DNA of 5,982 nucleotides from Candidatus Omnitrophota bacterium (GTDB taxonomy: Bacteria; Omnitrophota; Koll11; Gygaellales; Profunditerraquicolaceae). This document shows, piece after piece, positions 1 through 5,538 of the stretch. A program made the translations under genes and the position numbers. Position 1 is the first letter of the stretch; every line of letters begins with the position of its first letter. The DNA is taken from contig JALOQI010000034.1 in the NCBI GenBank assembly GCA_025453435.1, positions 1 to 5,982 on the forward strand, read 5' to 3'. The notes under the pieces are model-generated. The model did no database searches and was not told the DNA's origin. It saw only the letters and a list, made by a program, of their open reading frames with translations.

Positions 1-300
1 TTCTTCCTTTGGCTTTGACAGAAGCGACCCTGCCAGGAATTTTGCGTCATCCGGCGGAAGGAGGAAAAATATCCGCCCGGTCACGTCTCCCAGCACTTCC
101 ATGTCCAGGATAAAAAACATCGCATCCATGCGCGTCAGGACGTTGCTTATGTTCTCAAGAGGCACCAGCGTTACCTGAGGGACGGCGATCTCGACTTTTG
201 CGGCCAGCATATCCGCCAGGGCCGTAGCCGCTGTGGCTGAACCGATCGTGCCCATTTCTTTAAGCACGTCCAGCTGATTATAGGATAATCTTTCTTCCAT
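1..300 (-). CDS. cheC: CheC-family CheY-P phosphatase, 5' part (N-terminal 100 residues; runs off the window)
   Basis: CheC proteins are cytoplasmic phosphatases that remove phosphate from CheY-P and often bind CheD. Reading the minus strand from the ATG at 298-300 gives 100 uninterrupted codons to base 1; the family is usually about 200 residues, so about half is present. Residues 10-32 match the first CheC helix (compare ELGNIGAGNAATAL), followed by an alternating hydrophobic strand containing VPQV at 40-43. The family motif D/S-x3-E-x2-N-x22-P is met by Asp11, Glu15 and Pro41, but the Asn position is Thr18, and the next usual Asn is Thr23. The second motif is outside the window. The start lies 3 bases after the cheB stop, with GAGGAG (313-318) inside the end of cheB, 12 bases from the ATG, so translation is probably coupled to cheB. 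A CheX-like identity is less likely. Family assignment is firm; activity is uncertain. Confidence 0.85.
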   Translation of the reverse strand, partial: MEERLSYNQLDVLKEMGTIGSATAATALADMLAAKVEIAVPQVTLVPLENISNVLTRMDAMFFILDMEVLGDVTGRIFFLLPPDDAKFLAGSLLSKPKEE

Positions 301-303
301 TTA

Positions 304-1377
304 TTATCTTGTCTCCTCGTGTTTAGCCAGTGCGCGGCTTACGTGGCGCGCTATGGCCCGGGGTATATCGGATATCGGCAGGACCTCGTCTGCCAGGCCC
401 TCTTTGAATATCGAACGGGGCATTCCCCAGACTACCGACGATTTTTCATCCTGTATGATGATCTTGCCGCCGGCTTCCTTTATTTTTTTTGCTCCTTCGG
501 CGCCGTCTTTGCCCATACCCGTCAGAACTACCGCCAGGCATTTATCGCCGAAAACTTCGGCCGCCGAAAACATCGTGACGTCTATAGAAGGCCTGACGAA
601 ATTGACCATTGCGTCCTGATTGAGCCGCACCCTTACGCTCGGGCCGCTGTTTTCAAGCGTCAGATGGTATCCTGCCGGAGCCACAAAAACCTTGCCTTCG
701 CCCAGCTCATCGCCCTCTTCGGCTTCTTTTGCCCTCATGCCTGACTGCCAGGAAATGCGCTCGGCAAAACTCAAAGTAAAACCTTTGGGCATATGCTGGA
801 CGATAATAAAACACGCCTCCATGTTCTTCTCGCCCAGCCCCTGCATGATATCAAGTATGGCCTTGGGCCCGCCTGTGGATGCGCCTATGATAACGAGCTC
901 TCTGACCTGCGGGACTGCCACTTTGACCGCCGGCGCAGGCGCCTGCCCTGCAGGCGTCAGATATCTGTCGAGATTCACGCCTGCGGCAAGCTTTATCTTG
1001 GATGTGATCTCTTCGGTCAGTTTATCCAGGCCGAGAGATATCTCTCCGGAAGGTTTGGCTATAAAATCTACCGCTCCCAGTTCAAGCGCCCGGATAGTGG
1101 CATTCGCGCCGCTTCGGCTGTATGCGGAGAACATTATGACCCTGGTAGGGCAGTTTTGCATGACCTTTTCCAGGACATCTATACCGTCGACAACAGGGAG
1201 GTTTATATCTAGGGTAACGACGTCCGGTCTAAGGGAAGCTATCTTATCCAGCGCCTCCTGGCCGTCCTTGGCCTTTCCTACGACCTCTAAGGCAGGATCG
1301 CTGTTTATGATGTCGGATATGACCTTTCGCATCAAGAACGAATCGTCCACCACCAGGACTTTTATCTTCTTATCCAT
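304..1377 (-). CDS. cheB: CheB: receptor methylesterase/glutamine deamidase response regulator
   Basis: Cytoplasmic adaptation enzyme that hydrolyses glutamyl methyl esters (and deamidates Gln) on chemoreceptors, normally activated by phosphotransfer from CheA. Length 357 is typical. Residues 5-125 are a receiver domain with acidic pair Asp11/Asp12, phosphoacceptor Asp57 (TLDINLP), Ser84 and Lys108 (AKPSG). A Pro/Ala-rich linker spans about 136-157. Residues 160-350 are the methylesterase domain with the catalytic triad visible as Ser167 (GASTGG), His195 (IVQHMP) and Asp291 (GMGKDG). All key residues are present, so it should be active. The ATG directly abuts the cheD stop codon; AAAGG (1386-1390) lies 8 bases upstream, inside the end of cheD. 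cheC follows after 3 bases. It counteracts the CheR encoded two genes upstream. Confidence 0.97.
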   Translation of the reverse strand: MDKKIKVLVVDDSFLMRKVISDIINSDPALEVVGKAKDGQEALDKIASLRPDVVTLDINLPVVDGIDVLEKVMQNCPTRVIMFSAYSRSGANATIRALELGAVDFIAKPSGEISLGLDKLTEEITSKIKLAAGVNLDRYLTPAGQAPAPAVKVAVPQVRELVIIGASTGGPKAILDIMQGLGEKNMEACFIIVQHMPKGFTLSFAERISWQSGMRAKEAEEGDELGEGKVFVAPAGYHLTLENSGPSVRVRLNQDAMVNFVRPSIDVTMFSAAEVFGDKCLAVVLTGMGKDGAEGAKKIKEAGGKIIIQDEKSSVVWGMPRSIFKEGLADEVLPISDIPRAIARHVSRALAKHEETR

Positions 1378-1878
1378 TTATACTACCTTTTCGCCCCAGG
1401 AGACGGTTTTGACCAGGACCTTGCCGGTCTCGGTGTCAAGTTCTATAGTCCGGCCGAATGTCCCGCCGACCTCTTCGACTATCACCTTCAGATTCAGGTC
1501 CTTGAGGATCGCGTGCGCCATCTCTATGTTCTTCTGGCCGACGTTCAAAGCGCTGTCGGTATTTATGAAACTGAACATATGCGCCCCGCCGAAAAGTTTT
1601 ATTTCGATAAGGGAGCGCGGACAGCTTCTTTTTTCAAGTTCCTGCAAGGCCAGGATTATGCCGGAATTGACGAAACGGCTGGGGTTGCTTTTTATCTTCG
1701 ACTTGTCGATATCAGGAAGCATGGGATGCACCATCGCCCCGATCTTGTTGACGGGGGAATAGAAAGTGATCCCAAGACACGATCCCAAGCCCCGGGTTAT
1801 AAGCCTGTCCGGAGCCTGCGCGAGTTCCATCTTACCCATCTGGACTTCAATAAGAGTGCTCTCCATGACCTTATCCAT
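1378..1878 (-). CDS. cheD: CheD: chemoreceptor glutamine deamidase
   Basis: CheD deamidates specific glutamines on chemoreceptors and, in Bacillus and Thermotoga, binds CheC and stimulates its phosphatase activity. The 166-residue protein is of normal length. The catalytic set of the family is visible: Cys34 in GSCLG (31-35 region), His51 in AMVHPMLP, and Thr28 six residues before the Cys, matching the Cys-His-Thr arrangement known for T. maritima CheD. FGGAHMF (96-102), VGQKN (113-117) and the C-terminal EVGGTFGR (136-143) are further family landmarks. The start overlaps the cheY stop by one base (TAATG). The start is slightly uncertain: ATG codon 1 sits only 3 bases after GGGAGG, and a second ATG is codon 5. 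Having both CheC-like proteins in the same operon fits CheC-CheD partnership. Confidence 0.96.
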   Translation of the reverse strand: MDKVMESTLIEVQMGKMELAQAPDRLITRGLGSCLGITFYSPVNKIGAMVHPMLPDIDKSKIKSNPSRFVNSGIILALQELEKRSCPRSLIEIKLFGGAHMFSFINTDSALNVGQKNIEMAHAILKDLNLKVIVEEVGGTFGRTIELDTETGKVLVKTVSWGEKVV

Positions 1879-2249
1879 TATCCTCCCAGTGCGCGCTTCA
1901 CGGCTTCTATGACCCTTGACGGCTGGAATGGTTTTGTTACAAAGTCTTTTGCGCCGGCCTGAATAGCCTCTACCACCAGGGAATGCTGGCCCATGGCCGA
2001 AACCATTATTATCTTTGCCTGCGCGTCGACCTTCATTATCTCTTTGACCGCGCCGATGCCGTCGATCTCCTCGATCTTGGGCATGACGATGTCCATCGTG
2101 ACAAGGTCGGGCTTGAGCTGCTGGTATTTATCAATTGCGTCCTTGCCGTTCTCAGCCTCGCCGCAGACCTCTATGCCTTCTTTTTTCAGAATATCGGAAA
2201 GCATCCTGCGCATGAAAAGCGCATCATCCACCACTAATACTCTTGCCAT
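1878..2249 (-). CDS. cheY: CheY: single-domain response regulator
   Basis: Stand-alone receiver protein that, when phosphorylated by CheA, carries the output signal to its target (flagellar switch or another motility machine). At 123 residues it is slightly longer than the roughly 120-residue Bacillus/Thermotoga type. Visible landmarks are the acidic pair Asp8/Asp9, phosphoacceptor Asp53 (TMDIVMP), switch Ser84 (VSAMGQ) and Lys106 (TKPF). There is no output domain. Between Pro57 and Asp63-Gly64 there are five residues (KIEEI) where the family normally has two; this three-residue insertion sits in the loop after the phosphoacceptor and corresponds to an imperfect 9-bp tandem duplication. A strong Shine-Dalgarno, GGGAGGT (2254-2260), precedes the ATG, and the gap after cheR is 15 bases, so this gene may be translated more independently than its neighbours. 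Confidence 0.96.
   Translation of the reverse strand: MARVLVVDDALFMRRMLSDILKKEGIEVCGEAENGKDAIDKYQQLKPDLVTMDIVMPKIEEIDGIGAVKEIMKVDAQAKIIMVSAMGQHSLVVEAIQAGAKDFVTKPFQPSRVIEAVKRALGG
1882..1887 (-). promoter_or_regulatory. Ribosome binding site of cheD, unusually close to the first ATG
   Basis: GGGAGG on the minus strand, within the last codons of cheY. It is 3 bases from the first cheD ATG (1876-1878), shorter than the usual 5-9, and 15 bases from the second ATG (codon 5, 1864-1866), longer than usual. The first ATG is kept because it overlaps the cheY stop as expected for coupled translation. Confidence 0.55.
2061..2078 (-). repeat. Imperfect 9-bp tandem duplication inside cheY
   Basis: Two adjacent 9-base units, plus-strand gtcgatctc (2061-2069) and ctcgatctt (2070-2078), share the 7-base core tcgatct. 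In the cheY frame they encode Glu-Ile-Asp (61-63) and Lys-Ile-Glu (58-60). The duplication accounts exactly for the three extra residues between Pro57 and Asp63-Gly64 compared with usual CheY proteins and with the CheB receiver in this same window. Confidence 0.7.
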
Positions 2250-2264
2250 TGCTACCTCCCTGTT

Positions 2265-3125
2265 TTATTGTGCTTTTTGATATATCTTGGAGCCCAGATC
2301 AACGCTTGCGAACTTATCCTTATCCCAGATCGTTTCCACCTTCGCCACAACCAGATAACCCGTCGTGTTGAGCCCCGAGAAAAATTTCGAGAATATCAGG
2401 TCCTGCTGAGCCCGGTTGAAATAGATCAAGACATTGCGGCAGAAGATGACGTCGACATGGCGCAGGGGCTCGTCGGTTATCAGGTTGTTCTTTTCGAACT
2501 TTACAAACGCCCTTATCTCATCGTTTACACGATAAGCCTTATTATAAAGGAGCGTGAAGTATTTATCAAGTATCTTCTTTGGCGTCTCGCGGAAGAACCT
2601 TTCGTCGTATACGCCCTCGGCGGCTTTTTTCAAAGCATCCGGGTCTACGTCAGTGCCGGTTATCCGGAAATCCACTGATCTACCCAAAGCCTCCAGGAAC
2701 ATTATAGCAAGAGAGTATGTCTCCTGGCCTGAAGCGCAGCCTGCCGACCACACGCGTATGCAGCTGCGCTCGCCGCTGAGTTCTTTGCGTTTTAGAAGTT
2801 CCGGAATTACGTTCTGGCTGAAAGAATCAAATACCTCGATGTCCCTGAAAAAATGCGTTACATTTATCGAAAGGGTCTCCAGGAACTTCTGGAATTCATC
2901 CGGATCCCTTTTAAGCAATGCTATATATTCGGTAGAATCTTTGCACCCGGCATCCAGCAGCCTGCCGCGCATATGCCTGTATAAAAAGCTCAAGCGGTAG
3001 TAGGCAAGGTCGATGCCGAAGCGCTGGTTGACGAATGCGACGATCTTTGCAAGATCTTTCTCATCCCCGAATATCTTTCCTTTGACCTGAGGGTTTTTAT
3101 CTTCCAAACCGGTTCCTGTTCTCAA
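2265..3125 (-). CDS. cheR: CheR: SAM-dependent chemoreceptor glutamate methyltransferase
   Basis: Transfers methyl groups from S-adenosylmethionine to receptor glutamates, opposing CheB. The 286-residue length is typical. The N-terminal helical domain (about 22-90) carries Arg50, Arg53 and Arg55 in the helix known to contact receptor methylation sites, then SINVTHFFRD (86-95). The SAM-binding fold follows: VWSAGCASGQETYS (125-138), with GQE in place of the more common GEE, then Asp159 in GTDVD and DVIFCRNVLIYF (225-236). The C-terminal strand reads VVAKVET (259-265), where many CheR proteins have a GHSE-type sequence. There is no ATG near the start: codon 1 is TTG at 3123-3125, overlapping the comFB-like stop as TTGA. 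A second TTG (codon 7, 3105-3107) is better spaced from an AGGA. No other start codon fits before the conserved domain. Function is clear; the start is not. Confidence 0.95.
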   Translation of the reverse strand: MRTGTGLEDKNPQVKGKIFGDEKDLAKIVAFVNQRFGIDLAYYRLSFLYRHMRGRLLDAGCKDSTEYIALLKRDPDEFQKFLETLSINVTHFFRDIEVFDSFSQNVIPELLKRKELSGERSCIRVWSAGCASGQETYSLAIMFLEALGRSVDFRITGTDVDPDALKKAAEGVYDERFFRETPKKILDKYFTLLYNKAYRVNDEIRAFVKFEKNNLITDEPLRHVDVIFCRNVLIYFNRAQQDLIFSKFFSGLNTTGYLVVAKVETIWDKDKFASVDLGSKIYQKAQ

Positions 3126-3139
3126 TGCTGAGGATTCCT
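3105..3139 (-). promoter_or_regulatory. Start region of cheR: two candidate TTG codons with weak Shine-Dalgarno sites
   Basis: On the minus strand, AGGA at 3136-3139 lies 10 bases before the TTG at 3123-3125, which overlaps the upstream stop codon. A second AGGA at 3114-3117 lies 6 bases before another TTG at 3105-3107. Both are rare start codons with weak sites, which suggests that CheR is made at a low level and depends on translation of the comFB-like gene. Confidence 0.5.
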
Positions 3140-3385
3140 GCTGACCTTGAGTATTGACCTGGTCAATTCCTTTACCACATCGGCCTTGAACTGAGCCTCC
3201 TGCTCGGTCAGTTTTGTATACAGCCTGCCGCGGTTGGTGATCACATACTGGGGCGGCAGTTTATTCAGCGCCATGACCATCATATCATATTTGCACTTCT
3301 GGCATTTGCAGATATTATCGCGCTCCGACAGCAATAACTCGAGTTCATCCTGCACAACGTCTTCCATATAATTCTGTATCTTCAT
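3122..3385 (-). CDS. comFB: ComFB-family small cytoplasmic protein
   Basis: An 87-residue soluble protein matching the late competence ComFB family. Visible landmarks are the N-terminal NYMEDVVQDEL helix (5-15), the cysteine cluster Cys26-x-Cys28-x2-Cys31, Asp34 three residues after it, and LNKLPPQYV (40-48) followed by a Gly-containing turn and LYTKL. The family was first named in the Bacillus competence operon. The B. subtilis protein is reported to bind zinc, and family members in cyanobacteria have been reported as cyclic-dinucleotide receptors; I am recalling these and cannot test them here. It starts from ATG with GGAGG (3392-3396) six bases upstream, 14 bases after the FtsA-like gene, and its stop overlaps the cheR start. 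Its place inside a che operon, with no competence genes, suggests a signalling or localisation role rather than DNA uptake. Confidence 0.88.
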   Translation of the reverse strand: MKIQNYMEDVVQDELELLLSERDNICKCQKCKYDMMVMALNKLPPQYVITNRGRLYTKLTEQEAQFKADVVKELTRSILKVSRNPQH

Positions 3386-3399
3386 TTAAGGCCTCCGTT

Positions 3400-5538
3400 C
3401 TAATTTCTTTCCTCGAACAATATCCGAACGCGCGCTCCGTCGCAGACGTTGGTCGTAAACCCTGCCGGCGCGTCATCCACAAAAAAACTCATGCGTTTGC
3501 CCAGCACCCCGGCGGTATCAACGTTTATGTATTTGAATATATCGGAAAGCATCGCTTCGCGACGCTTTGAATAATACACGCTAATATCGGCCCCGTCAAT
3601 AAGAAATTCATCCGGCCGGACCTGGCTGCCGTTCATGAACACCTGGCAGGCGGAAATATATACTTCTATATCCTGGCCGTTGACATTGATCTTGATGGCA
3701 TCTGCGGCCTCGGGGATATCTATTACATCCCTTATGCGGTAGGACGTCGGCTGTTCCCTGGAAAATTCGATCATGTCCCCGAAGCAAACCCGGGCGTCAA
3801 GCCCTGCGGCCTTGCCGTTGACTTTTAACGTATAATTCCTCTGCAAAAGGACCCTGGGAGTGCGGTCGATGTTCACGAGGATCTCGCGCTCCGTGAGGCT
3901 GTCTGTTTGAATGTTCTGCTTTGCCAGGACCTGCCGCACGTTTACGGGCTCTACGTTTATACGCGCTCTGTCCGTTACAGGCGTTTCGAGGCTTGCGTAT
4001 TCGCCGTTTATGGTAACGGCAGGAATAACCGATATCTGGGAATCGTTGAACATGCAGCGCACAGGATGGAGGTCCACGACGTCCGAGACGACCGCTTGCG
4101 CGTCGGCGCCGTCCTGGGCTTCGATAAACTCAATGACATCTCCGCCGCTGACCTGGTCCCTGAGAGACTCGGCCTTTTTCCCGTTGACCGTGATCTCAGC
4201 CGCCCGGCCGACAGTGCCTTTGACCGTCCTGAAACTGCCGTCGACCTCAAAGCTCAATGCAAGCCCCATTTTCGGATAAAGCTTTTTGTCGAAAATAATA
4301 CCCGAGGCGCTCAGTGCTCCGAGGACATCTTTTCTCTGCAACATGTCGAGCATTTTCACTTTTTTTGCGTTCACGGTTATATCTATGAACTTCAGGCCCT
4401 GCTCGGCGGCGGTCATCCAGGCTATTCCAACGGGGGTCACGGCTTCAGGCCCGGTCAGTTTACCGGTAGCGTCAACCAGTCCCTTTATAGCCCCGGGAAG
4501 GCGTATGCCGACTTTTTCAACAGGCAGAGCAAGGCATGCAGCGAGTTCTTTTAGAAGGCCCGGGGTCAATGATCCGCCGCCGACTGCTATTACAGCCTGC
4601 GGGGATGAACCGTTGAGCTCGAGCGCGGCCACCGCGATAGACGACGCCAGTTTCCTGACAGCCGGCCGGATCAATTCCAGGACTTTAGCGCTTTTTATAG
4701 TATGATCCCTGTCCCAGATGTCTTTATACGTTATATCTTCCGAAGAGCCGGCAGCCCGCTTTATATGCTCTCCGACCTCGAAATCCACCAGCAGCTGACT
4801 GCATATGCATTCGGTTATCTCATCCCCAGCCTCGGGCACCATGCCGTAAGCGAATACGACGCCGTCCCTCGATATTGCCAGGTCCGATGTGCCCGCGCCA
4901 ATGTCCACAAGCACGATATTGAGCCTTCGCATCTGTAAAGGCACTATCGCATTGATCGCCGCGATAGGCTCAAGCGTAATATTGCCTGCCTCAAGCCCTG
5001 ACTTTTTTAGCACGGCGAAAATGCTGTCGAGCACGACCTTCGGCAGAAACGTCGCTATAACATGGGCGTTAACCTTTTGACCGCGGTGGCCCGCCAGGTC
5101 CTGCAGGCGCTCTCCGTCGAGCTCATAATATACCGCGCTGTATCCCACGCAATAGTACCTGGAAAGCTCTTCTTTCGATTCGGAGATCATCCTGCTTATG
5201 GCCTCAAGCTCCACTGACCTGACCATATCTAAGGTTATTTCTTCGACTGAATCGTTCTCGAGATGCGCGGTTATCTTGCGGGTCAAAAGGTTCCTGCCGG
5301 CTACCGCAACGCCCGCGCGATCCAGGGTCCTGCCGGACCTTTTTTCAAGTATCTCTTTAATGCGGCTGACGTTCCTGGCGACTTCGTCGATGGAATGCAC
5401 CTGGCCGTCGAACATTGGCCTCGATGTGTGTTCCATGGTTTCGGCGTCGCAAACCCGCAGGTCAGGCCCCTGGGCCGAAGCTATTATCGCCATGACCTTT
5501 CGCGTGCCGATGTCTATAGCAAGAATTTCTTTACTCAT
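3400..5538 (-). CDS. FtsA/PilM-type actin-like ATPase with long repeat-bearing C-terminal extension
   Basis: A 712-residue soluble protein, well beyond FtsA (about 420) or PilM (about 350). Residues 1-380 form the actin-like fold: phosphate-1 loop AIDIGT (7-12, Asp9), an FtsA-like 1C subdomain in roughly 85-175 (EEITLDMV at 99-106; DGERLQDLAGHRGQKV at 141-156), phosphate-2 loop LVDIGAGTSDLA (210-221), GGD-like AGDEIT (237-242), and adenosine motif VGGGSLTPG (319-327). ATP binding is therefore likely. The remaining 330 residues contain repeated VNG...GD.I units and no FtsA-type C-terminal amphipathic membrane helix is apparent. I see no signal peptide or membrane segment. The ATG overlaps the stop of the upstream cheC-like gene (ATGA) and has only a weak ribosome site, so coupling is likely. 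It is probably not the main division FtsA, since no ftsZ or ftsQ is nearby; long FtsA-domain proteins occur in some Firmicutes, and their role is unclear to me. A scaffold or positioning role for the Che system is inference. Confidence 0.85.
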   Translation of the reverse strand: MSKEILAIDIGTRKVMAIIASAQGPDLRVCDAETMEHTSRPMFDGQVHSIDEVARNVSRIKEILEKRSGRTLDRAGVAVAGRNLLTRKITAHLENDSVEEITLDMVRSVELEAISRMISESKEELSRYYCVGYSAVYYELDGERLQDLAGHRGQKVNAHVIATFLPKVVLDSIFAVLKKSGLEAGNITLEPIAAINAIVPLQMRRLNIVLVDIGAGTSDLAISRDGVVFAYGMVPEAGDEITECICSQLLVDFEVGEHIKRAAGSSEDITYKDIWDRDHTIKSAKVLELIRPAVRKLASSIAVAALELNGSSPQAVIAVGGGSLTPGLLKELAACLALPVEKVGIRLPGAIKGLVDATGKLTGPEAVTPVGIAWMTAAEQGLKFIDITVNAKKVKMLDMLQRKDVLGALSASGIIFDKKLYPKMGLALSFEVDGSFRTVKGTVGRAAEITVNGKKAESLRDQVSGGDVIEFIEAQDGADAQAVVSDVVDLHPVRCMFNDSQISVIPAVTINGEYASLETPVTDRARINVEPVNVRQVLAKQNIQTDSLTEREILVNIDRTPRVLLQRNYTLKVNGKAAGLDARVCFGDMIEFSREQPTSYRIRDVIDIPEAADAIKINVNGQDIEVYISACQVFMNGSQVRPDEFLIDGADISVYYSKRREAMLSDIFKYINVDTAGVLGKRMSFFVDDAPAGFTTNVCDGARVRILFEERN
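3415..4389 (-). repeat. Degenerate ~60-residue protein repeats in the FtsA-like C-terminal extension (possibly beta-grasp-like)
   Basis: Protein-level repeats, residues about 384-708. Each unit begins with a strand ending in Val/Ile-Asn-Gly or a variant: ITVNAKK (Asn390), ITVNGKK (Asn452), VTINGEY (Asn511), LKVNGKA (Asn574), VFMNGSQ (Asn636), FFVDDAP (Asp688). The anchors are 62, 59, 63, 62 and 52 residues apart. In the last five units the GD turn, or its equivalent position, follows 13-14 residues later: GGDVIEF, DRARINV, FGDMIEF, DGADISV, DGARVRI. The hairpin plus helix-like linker resembles MoaD/ThiS/TGS-type beta-grasp modules, but that fold is only a guess from pattern. The DNA itself is not repetitive, so the duplications are old. 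Confidence 0.6.

Noticed and set aside
620..1762. A 380-codon open frame on the plus strand opposite cheB and cheD
   Set aside because: It lies antisense to two genes with complete catalytic residues, its product is Ser/Pro/Arg-rich low-complexity sequence with no recognisable domain, and open antisense frames are common opposite genes of this composition.
3122..3385. The comFB-like gene as evidence of a DNA-uptake locus
   Set aside because: No comFA, comFC, comE or pilus genes are in the window; all neighbours are chemosensory or actin-like.
3386..3399. The 14-base gap between the FtsA-like and comFB-like genes as a possible promoter or terminator
   Set aside because: It is too short for either and is fully used by a Shine-Dalgarno site; no stem-loop with a T-run is present.
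3611..3620. Perfect 10-base palindrome tccggccgga, possible operator
   Set aside because: It lies deep inside the FtsA-like coding region, is not repeated near a start codon, and such GC palindromes are expected by chance from Arg/Pro/Gly codons.
3907..4554. A 215-codon plus-strand open frame opposite the FtsA-like gene
   Set aside because: The product is Cys/His/Arg-rich without any family pattern, and the opposite strand carries a clear actin-like ATPase and its repeats; it is a shadow.
3400..5538. The FtsA-like gene as the main cell-division ftsA
   Set aside because: It is far longer than FtsA, shows no C-terminal membrane-binding helix, and no ftsZ, ftsQ or mur genes are nearby; the fold is shared but the role is probably different.
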